Assembly: GCA_937983475.1 (NCBI GenBank)
Contig: CALJZV010000432.1
Location: 1-13,100 of the forward strand
Source of the DNA: an uncultured Verrucomicrobiales bacterium
Lineage (GTDB): Bacteria; Verrucomicrobiota; Verrucomicrobiia; Limisphaerales; JACDHS01
DNA length: 13,100 bases
Direction: 5' to 3'
Shown: positions 7,680 through 13,100 of the stretch, piece by piece
Numbering within the stretch: the stretch's first letter is position 1
How the letters are laid out: each line of letters begins with the position of its first letter
Program-made: the position numbers and the translations under genes
Notes under the pieces: model-generated
The model's database searches: none
What the model was told of the DNA's origin: nothing
The model's input: the letters and a program-made list of their open reading frames with translations, nothing else

Positions 7680-7754
7680 GCGCGGTTAGCTCAGTGGTAG
7701 AGCACTTGCTTCACACGCAAGGGGTCGCAGGTTCGAAACCTGCACCGCGCACCA
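7680..7754 (+). tRNA. tRNA-Val, anticodon CAC
   Basis: A full 75-nt cloverleaf including encoded CCA. The acceptor stem GCGCGGT (7680-7686) pairs with ACCGCGC (7744-7750), followed by discriminator A and CCA (7752-7754). The D arm is GCTC/GAGC around AGTGGTA. The anticodon stem CTTGC/GCAAG encloses TTCACAC, giving anticodon CAC, which reads GUG valine codons. The variable loop is GGGTC, and the T arm is GCAGG/CCTGC with loop TTCGAAA. All stems are perfectly paired. It sits alone between divergently transcribed blocks, with no second tRNA adjacent. A weak hairpin (CTGCC 7830-7834 with GGCAG 7841-7845) lies downstream without a T tract. The antisense frame over it is a typical spurious tRNA-derived ORF. 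Confidence 0.97.
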
Positions 7755-7881
7755 TTCAGCAAAGCTTCCATGCGAACAATTCAGTTGCGCCCCCGGAGCA
7801 TCTTTGGCAAACCATCGTCTGCATTTACCCTGCCCCGCGAGGCAGCTCTTGATTAAGCCGGTTTGCACTTTTTTAAAAAAT

Positions 7882-9213
7882 ATGAGGATCCAATCTTTCG
7901 CAGCGTCTTTTTTCCTGGCTGGCGCCCTTGTGAGCGGATGCGCCACCGCGACAAAAAATTCCGAGGCGGGCTTCGTCAGCCTCTTCGACGGCAAAACCCT
8001 CAATGGATGGATTTACGCCGAGGACAAAGCATTGGGCTACATCGTGAAAAACGGTGAACTGATTTGTACGGAAGGAACCACCAACGACCTGTTTACCATA
8101 AAGGAATACTCCGACTTCATTCTTCGGCTGGAATACAAACTGAAGCCCGGCGGCAATAACGGCATCGGCATCCGTTCCCCGCTGGAGCGGGGCCAAATCG
8201 CCTACATCGGCACAGAGGTTCAAATTCTCGACGACGACGCTCCCAAGCACGCCAAAATCAAACCCTGGCAGGCGTGCGGCGCGGTGTACGGCATCACCAA
8301 TCCCAAGCCCAATTCCAACAAAAAACCCGGCCAATGGAACACCATGGAAATTTCCGCCATCGGGCGCAAAATCAAAGTCACCATCAATGACATGGTCGTC
8401 TCGGAGGCCAACATCAATGAAGTGACCGATCCCGACATCATCCAGAAACATCCTGGGCTCTTCCGCGAACGGGGACACATCGGCTTGCTGGCTCACCGTG
8501 ATGAAGTCGCATTCCGCAACATTCGCATTAAGGAACTGCCGACGCCTCCCACCACAGGGCCACTGGCGCGCCATAATTCCGCTCCGCCTGAAGGTTTCAA
8601 GTCCCTGTTCAATGGCCATGACCTCTCCGGATGGCGCGGCCTGGTCGGCAATCCCATCACCCGAAAGAAAATGTCCCTTGAGGAATGGGCTCGCGAGCAG
8701 ATCAAAGCCGACGAACTGATGCGCAAGAACTGGCGCGTGGAGAATGGCAATCTGATTTATCGAGGCAACGGGTTCGATAACCTTTGCACGGTGGATTACT
8801 TCGGCAATTTCGAATTGTTGGTGGACTGGAAAGTTCCGGAAAAAGGCGATAGCGGCATTTATTTGCGCGGCTTCCCGCAGGTGCAGATATGGGAACCCAA
8901 CAGTGCCGGCTTTGACCGCGCGCATCCCGGCTCTGGCGGCCTGTACAACAACAAAAAAAGCCCCAGTTACCCTGCCCAATTTGCCGACCACTTCCTTGGC
9001 GAATGGAACCGGTTCCGCATCATCATGGCCAGCGACAAAGTCCACGTTTTCCTCAACAGCCAACTTGTGGTAAACAACGTCACCTTGGAAAACTTTTTCG
9101 ACCGGGAGAAGCCCGTGGACGCCATTGGGCCAATCGAGCTCCAAGCTCACCGCGACCCAGTCCAGTTCCGCAATATTTACGTCCGGGAAATCCCCCGGGT
9201 TGAAACGCGTTAA
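7882..9213 (+). CDS. Lipoprotein with two DUF1080 / 3-keto-disaccharide hydrolase domains
   Basis: Predicted surface or periplasmic lipoprotein of 443 residues. Residues 1-20 form a lipoprotein signal with lipobox LVSGC (Cys20). Two tandem PF06439-type concanavalin-like domains follow. The first (about 31-219) runs from FVSLFDGKTLNGWIY through GIGIRSP and TEVQILDDDAPKH to HIGLLAHRDEVAFRNIRIKE. The second (about 239-438) repeats the pattern: FKSLFNGHDLSGWRG, GDSGIYLRGFPQVQIWEP, GPIELQAHRDPVQFRNIYVR. Members of this family cleave 3-keto-glycosides produced by partner oxidoreductases, or bind glycans. The repeats share the SLF-(D/N)G start and the AHRD-V-FRNI ending, so they arose by duplication but have diverged. 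ATG 7882 is chosen because it gives the lipoprotein signal; the frame extends back to TTG 7804 without coding sense. There is no Shine-Dalgarno, only TTTTTTAAAAAA at 7869-7880. The oxidoreductase follows after 12 nt. Confidence 0.92.
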   Translation: MRIQSFAASFFLAGALVSGCATATKNSEAGFVSLFDGKTLNGWIYAEDKALGYIVKNGELICTEGTTNDLFTIKEYSDFILRLEYKLKPGGNNGIGIRSPLERGQIAYIGTEVQILDDDAPKHAKIKPWQACGAVYGITNPKPNSNKKPGQWNTMEISAIGRKIKVTINDMVVSEANINEVTDPDIIQKHPGLFRERGHIGLLAHRDEVAFRNIRIKELPTPPTTGPLARHNSAPPEGFKSLFNGHDLSGWRGLVGNPITRKKMSLEEWAREQIKADELMRKNWRVENGNLIYRGNGFDNLCTVDYFGNFELLVDWKVPEKGDSGIYLRGFPQVQIWEPNSAGFDRAHPGSGGLYNNKKSPSYPAQFADHFLGEWNRFRIIMASDKVHVFLNSQLVVNNVTLENFFDREKPVDAIGPIELQAHRDPVQFRNIYVREIPRVETR

Positions 9214-9225
9214 ACCCCTTTGGCC

Positions 9226-10509
9226 ATGAAACACCAATTCTCGCGCCGACAATTTCTTCAGCAGGCCTCCCTTGGCGCGGCGGGCCTTTGGATCACCGGG
9301 TGCGCCAGTCCTGCGGGCAAAACACGCAAGCTTTCCGCCAATGACAAACTCAACATTGGCATCATTGGCACCGGCAACCGCGCCCGATCAAACATCAAGG
9401 GCGTGGCCGAGCAGAACATCGTCGCCTTGTGCGACATTGACGAAAAATTCCTGAGCGCCGCCAAGCAGGAATTCCCAGGCGCACGCACTTACAACGATTA
9501 CCGGAAGCTTTTGGAACAACCCGGCATTGATGCCGTGGTCATCAGCACCGCCGATCACACCCATGCTGTGGCCACTGTCGCCGCACTGCAAAGCGGGCAC
9601 CACGTTTATTGTGAAAAACCTCTCACTCACACCATTTCCGAAGCCCGCATCGTGGCCGCAGCCGCAAAAAAATATAACCGCGCCACGCAAATGGGTAACC
9701 AGATCCACTCCTCCAGCCACTATCGGCGCGTGGTGGAACTGGTACAGACAGGCGCCATCGGCACCGTCACCGAAGTTCATTGCTGGGCTGATTACGTATG
9801 GGAAAACATAGCCAAGACTCCCGGATTACCAGTTCCTGCTCACGTTCACTATGATCTCTGGCTGGGCCCTGTTCAGCCCAAGCCCTACGACCCGGATTAC
9901 CATCCCTTCAACTGGCGCCGCTGGTGGCACTTTGGCGGCGGCACACTCGCCGACTTCTGCTGTCACCTCATGGATTTGCCCTACTGGGCTCTTGGACTGC
10001 AATATCCCCATACAATTGAGGCCGAAGGTCCCCCCGTGCATCCCGATCAAGCGCCGCCGCAACTGGTTGTTCGCTACCAGTACGGGCCTCAAGGCAAAAC
10101 CTCAGGCTTGAAAATGACTTGGTATTCCGGTGGCAAACGCCCTCCTTACGAATTGCCCAAGTGGGGCAACGGCGTGCTGTTCGTCGGCACCAAGGGCATG
10201 CTGCTCACCGACTACGGCAAACTGCTCCTGCTGCCTGAAAAAAACTTTACGGGGTTCGCTCACCCGCAACCGTTCATCCAAGAATCTCCCGGCCACTACG
10301 CCGAATGGATCGAGGCCTGCAAAACCGGCAAGCCCACCTCCTGCCCATTCAGTTACGGAGCACTCCTCACCGAGGCGGGTTTGCTCGGCAACGTGGCCTT
10401 CCGTGCCGGCCAGAAACTTGAATGGGACGCGGCCAAAATGCGCGCCTCCAACACCCGAGCCGCCGATGAATTCATCCAGCACCATTACCGCGCTGGATGG
10501 AAAATATAA
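9226..10509 (+). CDS. Tat-exported, lipid-anchored Gfo/Idh/MocA family oxidoreductase
   Basis: NAD(P)-dependent sugar oxidoreductase type protein of 427 residues. The N-terminus carries a twin-arginine motif (SRRQFLQ, 6-12), a hydrophobic stretch and the lipobox-like WITGC (Cys26), so it is predicted to be exported folded and lipid-anchored. The Rossmann nucleotide-binding loop is GIIGTGNRA (45-53). D70 ends the second strand. The family EKP signature is 130-132. GGGTLADFCCHLMDLP (237-252) holds the conserved H247 and D250 of the C-terminal domain. Exported relatives such as glucose-fructose oxidoreductase keep their cofactor tightly bound, which would suit a non-cytoplasmic location. It is 12 nt downstream of the DUF1080 lipoprotein, almost certainly in one operon; the pairing suggests oxidation of a glycoside to a 3-keto form followed by cleavage. 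ATG 9226 is preferred to TTG 9220. Exact substrate is unknown. Confidence 0.93.
   Translation: MKHQFSRRQFLQQASLGAAGLWITGCASPAGKTRKLSANDKLNIGIIGTGNRARSNIKGVAEQNIVALCDIDEKFLSAAKQEFPGARTYNDYRKLLEQPGIDAVVISTADHTHAVATVAALQSGHHVYCEKPLTHTISEARIVAAAAKKYNRATQMGNQIHSSSHYRRVVELVQTGAIGTVTEVHCWADYVWENIAKTPGLPVPAHVHYDLWLGPVQPKPYDPDYHPFNWRRWWHFGGGTLADFCCHLMDLPYWALGLQYPHTIEAEGPPVHPDQAPPQLVVRYQYGPQGKTSGLKMTWYSGGKRPPYELPKWGNGVLFVGTKGMLLTDYGKLLLLPEKNFTGFAHPQPFIQESPGHYAEWIEACKTGKPTSCPFSYGALLTEAGLLGNVAFRAGQKLEWDAAKMRASNTRAADEFIQHHYRAGWKI
10473..10499. repeat. Perfect 8-bp inverted repeat at the end of the oxidoreductase gene
   Basis: CATCCAGC (10473-10480) and GCTGGATG (10492-10499) flank an 11-nt loop and can form a hairpin in RNA from either strand. 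It lies within the last codons of the oxidoreductase and has no T tract after it, so it is not a canonical intrinsic terminator. It might still stabilise the 3' end of the operon message, or be chance. Confidence 0.4.
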
Positions 10510-10727
10510 CGCGGCCCCGATCCATCCCATCAAAGCCGGACTTTGGGAAGGCGTTCTTTTGTTTTCATTGTGCGACCGGAGAAGACGTTGGATTTTCAGA
10601 ACAGGGAAACCACAGAGGGACAGAGATGAAAATGGATTAAACGTCCCATCTTCTGCATCTTTTCACGACTTCCCTGGCAAGAGCCATCCAGATGAGGACG
10701 AAATCGGAAAGCGCTGACTGAAACGTG
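10510..10727. other. Convergent intergenic region, possible degenerate repeat
   Basis: 218 bp between two converging genes. I see no gene, no RNA and no clear terminator. A purine-rich stretch at about 10607-10628 (ACCACAGAGGGACAGAGATG) has the look of the dispersed ACCACAGAGG-CACAGAG-type sequence found in intergenic DNA of many environmental genomes. Only one copy is visible here. Confidence 0.3.
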
Positions 10728-11903
10728 CTATTCCAGCTTCAAAAGCCGGCCGCCGCCAGGAGCCAGCCACAGATATTCACCTTCGTAATTCAACAATTGC
10801 CCTGAATACGGGCAGACAAACTTCAGGCTTTTCTGCGGCGACCGGAACTGCGGCGCGCAATGCACCGACTTGATAAGGTCTTTGTTGACCAGCATCACGT
10901 AGCGGTTGCCATCCTCATGCGTGAAATCGCCCGCCGCGATTTCGCCACCAATGGCGGAAACCAAACTGTTCGTTTCCGGGCCGTGGCAACCCTGTGGAAT
11001 CGCGCCAAAATGATAAACCGCGTCCGACTTCAGCTTGAGCAACGTCGGCGCGAGTTTTTGGATCTGCAGGTTTATATTTTGCAAAACTCCCCACGCCGGA
11101 GTCGGATTGCCAAACTGGTCAATCGGCGCGTTGCGATAGTTCCCCACCTGCGGCGCGAAATAGGTGAAATAGGAAATGCCGCGCCCTCCGTAAGCCAATG
11201 TGCTGTAAACCTGGAACCGCATGTCCGCCGCCGTCGGCTCGCGATAATTGAAATGCGCCGTGGCCAGAACAATGTTCCAAAACGGCAATTGATGCCTCAC
11301 CGCCGCCGCGCGCATCTGCTCCAGATTTTGCCAATAACTGCCACGCAACGAGCCATCGTCCATCAGCGCGTAATGATCGTAGCTCAACTGCGTGGGACGG
11401 CAGATTTTGACGAATTTCTCGACGTAAGCGTCGTATTTCTCCGCGTCCATCTGCCACGGCTCGGCATAGTTCGGAAACAGATTGATGTAAGGCCATTTGC
11501 CGGGAGCCATCTCCTGAACGAGCGACGAGACGATGGCGAGTCCTTTGAAGAAATTGCCGCGCGGCTCATCGCGCAAATAATAACCATAAGCGGCTTTGCT
11601 CTGGCCGGTTTCGTCCACAAGGCTCCTTACATTTTTTCGGGCCTGGGCTTCGTCCACATTGGTCCAGTCGTAACTGGCCGTTCGGGCGTCGTAAACGATG
11701 GCCTTGAGTCCGTTTTGCTCGCAAAGTTTTAGCGTCCCCGGATTGGCGAAACCGGCGACGGTGAAACCGCACTCGCGAATTTTGGCAATCACATTGGTGT
11801 CATGCGGAACATGGTTCCACGGCATGACCGGGAAAAAATCCTCGGTTCCATTAGCGGATGCAGCGAAGGCGACAACCAGGCAAAGCGGGCGCAGGTTTTT
11901 CAT
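10728..11903 (-). CDS. Secreted glycoside-hydrolase-like protein with YLRDEP motif
   Basis: Probable exported TIM-barrel protein of 391 residues. Residues 1-19 form a signal peptide (hydrophobic LCLVVAFAASA, cleavage around ANG/TE). Early strand-helix units (VIAKIRECGFTVAGFANPGT, LKAIVYDART) are typical of beta/alpha barrels. GYYLRDEP (107-114) presents D112 and E113 at a strand end, the usual place of the catalytic acid in clan-A-like glycosidases. LSYDHYAL (173-180) and RGISYFTYFAP (241-251) mark later strands. Residues ~310-391 form a beta-rich tail ending WLAPGGGRLLKLE, like the C-terminal beta-sandwich of GH families. It is unrelated in sequence to the barrel protein at 4572-5978. ATG 11903 is chosen since it starts the signal peptide; TTG 11921 is in frame upstream. 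No Shine-Dalgarno. Family and substrate are not known to me; hydrolase activity is inferred. Confidence 0.7.
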   Translation of the reverse strand: MKNLRPLCLVVAFAASANGTEDFFPVMPWNHVPHDTNVIAKIRECGFTVAGFANPGTLKLCEQNGLKAIVYDARTASYDWTNVDEAQARKNVRSLVDETGQSKAAYGYYLRDEPRGNFFKGLAIVSSLVQEMAPGKWPYINLFPNYAEPWQMDAEKYDAYVEKFVKICRPTQLSYDHYALMDDGSLRGSYWQNLEQMRAAAVRHQLPFWNIVLATAHFNYREPTAADMRFQVYSTLAYGGRGISYFTYFAPQVGNYRNAPIDQFGNPTPAWGVLQNINLQIQKLAPTLLKLKSDAVYHFGAIPQGCHGPETNSLVSAIGGEIAAGDFTHEDGNRYVMLVNKDLIKSVHCAPQFRSPQKSLKFVCPYSGQLLNYEGEYLWLAPGGGRLLKLE

Positions 11904-12137
11904 AGTTTTTTCGGGTTTCAATTACTGACGAAAAATGTGAGGCGCTCTTCACGGAAACTTTCAACTGCCACTTTCGCGAGACAGGGAAAAGACGCGGTTG
12001 CCCTTTCGAGCTCGGAGATGGGCACGCAACCGGACGGCGCTTTGACTTCTCGAAAATGTAAAGGATGCTTTCGGTAGTTTTTGAAATCTTAATTTCCCTT
12101 TTCCTTACCCATCGCCCTCTTAACATCAGCGATAAGG
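11904..12137. other. Intergenic region, no gene recognised
   Basis: The non-coding stretch upstream of the minus-strand glycosidase-like gene, reaching to a short open frame at 12138. Both strands are open in places, but the frames overlap neighbouring genes and have no protein-like composition. The message leader of the upstream gene should start here. I see no convincing promoter, riboswitch or repeat. Confidence 0.5.
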
Positions 12138-12248
12138 ATGAACACCAAAGAGACAGCAAAGGTCTGGCGTTATTTGAATAAAAAAAAAGCGAAAAATCTC
12201 ATAGAAACGATTAAGGGAATCCAACAAGCGCGATGTTCTTGGGAGTGA
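12138..12248 (+). pseudogene. Short frame, possible detached N-terminus of the DUF2971-like gene
   Basis: A 36-codon frame beginning ATG at 12138 and reading MNTKETAKVWRYLNKKKAKN, then LIETIKGIQQARCSWE and a stop. The KVWRYL-then-LI opening resembles the N-terminal helix of DUF2971-type proteins. It is one frame off from, and overlaps the start of, the gene at 12233. It contains a run of nine A (12180-12188). Shifting there alone does not restore an open frame, because both other frames hit stops (TAG, TAA) soon after. A -1 change between 12215 and 12248 would join the two pieces, but the usual segment linking them still seems to be missing. It could equally be non-coding. Confidence 0.3.
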
Positions 12249-12877
12249 AACAAGCTTATCTTCAAGCTGGCATGCCTCCTGTCAGTGACGCGGAGTTGAT
12301 GAAACAATTTCTCCGAGAACGAAAGGCCACATTCGTTTCCTGCTGGCAAAAGTCAGAATATGAATCATGGCTAATGTGGAAACAATATTGCCGCAAAGAA
12401 GATGGATGCGAGGGCGGAGGCGTTGCTTTGCAAACAACGATGAAACGTCTGTGGGTAACCCATCAAACACTTTTTGAAAAACATAAAGACCTCTTTCTGA
12501 AACATGTGGATTACCTCGACCATTGGACAGATTCTTCTGTATCCCACACAGTACCAATTCAGGTATTCCTGAAACCCGTTTGGTTTTTAGACGAAAAGGA
12601 AATTCGTCTGGCATTATTTCGAGGTTCATTAGCATACGGCGGCACAGAGGAGCAATCCAATGCCGCTCTCGCCCAGTTGAAAGATCACGAGCTAATTGAA
12701 GTTAATCTATGCGACTTATGTGAGCGCATTGTTTTGAATCCTTTTTCGAGTGATGAGCAGAAAGCCGAGATTAGTGATCTTATTAAAAACAAACGTCGGG
12801 AGCTGGAATCGAGACTCCATGAGTCCGGAATAGCGAGTAAGCCATTGCTTCCCATGTGCGGCGATTGCAGTAGTTAA
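12233..12877 (+). CDS. DUF2971-like protein, probably N-terminally truncated
   Basis: A 214-residue protein resembling the central and C-terminal parts of DUF2971 proteins, whose molecular role is not established. Seen here: FVSCWQKSEYESWLMWKQYC (34-53), matching the family's CW-x-x-x-E-x-x-x-MWK core. This is followed by GGVALQTTMKRL (61-72), VFLKPVWFLDEKEIRLALF (111-129, equivalent to the usual K-x-x-F-x-x-E-x-E-x-R segment) and LIEVNLCDLCERIVLNPF (154-171). The last residues carry a CGDC pair. The normal opening with a DPFEG-like motif is absent, and the only upstream open codons before a stop are six. ATG 12233 has no good Shine-Dalgarno (AAGGGA lies 14 nt upstream). The DNA is AT-richer than its neighbours, which fits acquisition by transfer. 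Family assignment is fairly confident; whether it is functional is doubtful. Confidence 0.68.
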   Translation: MFLGVKQAYLQAGMPPVSDAELMKQFLRERKATFVSCWQKSEYESWLMWKQYCRKEDGCEGGGVALQTTMKRLWVTHQTLFEKHKDLFLKHVDYLDHWTDSSVSHTVPIQVFLKPVWFLDEKEIRLALFRGSLAYGGTEEQSNAALAQLKDHELIEVNLCDLCERIVLNPFSSDEQKAEISDLIKNKRRELESRLHESGIASKPLLPMCGDCSS

Positions 12878-12937
12878 TGAAATTGGGCAGTTCATCCATT
12901 CGTAAGTTTCAGATTCTCGATCTTTTTCGATGGTGAA

Positions 12938-12950
12938 AGGCCGATGGCCT
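12938..12950. repeat. Small inverted repeat downstream of the DUF2971-like gene
   Basis: AGGCC and GGCCT with a 3-nt GAT loop form a compact 5-bp hairpin about 60 nt after the stop codon. No T tract follows, so terminator function is doubtful. The rest of the 144-bp gap to the next start shows nothing recognisable. Confidence 0.25.
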
Positions 12951-13021
12951 CAATTTGCGAAGACTTACCGTTGTGAATGTCGCAGCGCGGGGTTAAAACA
13001 ACGGGGCTGATCCGTTCATTT

Positions 13022-13100
13022 ATGAAATTTCATTTCCCTGTTTTCCAACTCCTGGTCCTTTTTATTTTTCTCACCGTTTCTGGGCGGGCTGCCGATGACT
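13022..13100 (+). CDS. Start of an exported protein (signal peptide only), cut by window end
   Basis: An ATG at 13022 opens a frame that stays open to the window end: 26 codons. They read MKFHFPVFQLLVLFIFLTVS followed by GRAADD, a textbook Sec signal peptide with a Lys near the start, a long hydrophobic core and a likely cleavage after GRAA (or RA-A). The mature protein lies outside the window, so its function cannot be stated. No Shine-Dalgarno is visible upstream (the preceding bases are GATCCGTTCATTT), as with other exported proteins here. Confidence 0.72.
   Translation, partial: MKFHFPVFQLLVLFIFLTVSGRAADD

Noticed and set aside
6673..7689. Long plus-strand frame (338 codons) opposite the MFS gene
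   Set aside because: Arg/Gln/His-rich low-complexity composition typical of an antisense shadow; the minus strand encodes clear membrane helices.
7830..7845. Hairpin CTGCC/GGCAG after the tRNA
   Set aside because: Five base pairs and no following T run; could be a weak terminator but is likely chance.
7680..7900. tRNA gene as an integration site for a mobile element
   Set aside because: No integrase, no direct repeat of the tRNA 3' end found within the window, and the downstream genes look native.
7686..8003. Minus-strand frame overlapping the tRNA
   Set aside because: Its C-terminal VSNLRPLACEASALPLS segment is the standard artefact of reading antisense across a tRNA gene; it also overlaps the DUF1080 gene.
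7873..9252. Long minus-strand frame (459 codons) antisense to the DUF1080 gene
   Set aside because: It mirrors codon bias of the real gene; no signal, domain or start context, while the plus strand has two clear family domains.
10860..11732. 290-codon plus-strand frame opposite the second barrel protein
   Set aside because: Arg-rich shadow composition with no recognisable motif; the minus frame has a signal peptide and barrel-like pattern.
1..13100. CRISPR arrays, insertion sequences, toxin-antitoxin or phage genes
   Set aside because: I looked for regularly spaced repeats, transposase or integrase motifs and paired small genes, and saw none.

Overview
The window looks like a chromosomal segment of an environmental Verrucomicrobiota-type bacterium (Pedosphaera/Limisphaerales-like). 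A Planctomycetota relative cannot be excluded. This is inferred from gene content and protein style, not from a marker gene. The clues are a secreted formylglycine-type sulfatase, a two-domain DUF1080 (3-keto-disaccharide hydrolase) lipoprotein, a Tat-exported Gfo/Idh/MocA oxidoreductase, two secreted glycosidase-like barrels, a response regulator with the C-terminal Cys tail common in these phyla, and few Shine-Dalgarno sequences. Base composition is mid-GC, except for a visibly AT-richer island near 12.1-12.9 kb.

Layout. Positions 2-934 (+) hold the C-terminal three quarters of a GlgC-type glucose-1-phosphate adenylyltransferase. Converging on it is a REC-PAS response regulator ending in a CxxC/CxxC module (938-1924, -). 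A small unrecognised basic protein (2088-2453, -) is divergent from a single-domain CheY/Rcp1-like regulator (2557-2997, +). Next comes a minus-strand block transcribed from about 7.5 kb down to 3.0 kb: an MFS transporter, a secreted barrel protein with a C-terminal Ig-like domain, and a sulfatase. A tRNA-Val(CAC) gene (7680-7754, +) separates this block from a plus-strand pair, the DUF1080x2 lipoprotein (7882-9213) and a Tat-lipoprotein oxidoreductase (9226-10509), 12 nt apart. A second secreted glycosidase-like protein (10728-11903, -) converges on the pair. A DUF2971-like gene (12233-12877, +) appears to have lost its N-terminus. The first 26 codons of another exported protein begin at 13022 and run off the edge.

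How the parts fit. The middle of the window (3.0-11.9 kb) reads as a carbohydrate-scavenging neighbourhood: sulfatase, two secreted barrels, an MFS permease, and an oxidoreductase/3-keto-hydrolase pair both predicted to be lipid-anchored outside the cytoplasm. The most attractive hypothesis is an oxidative (3-keto) route of glycoside cleavage on the cell surface or in the periplasm, supported by desulfation and uptake of the product. Substrate and cooperation are inferences. I found no CRISPR array, transposase, integrase or phage gene.
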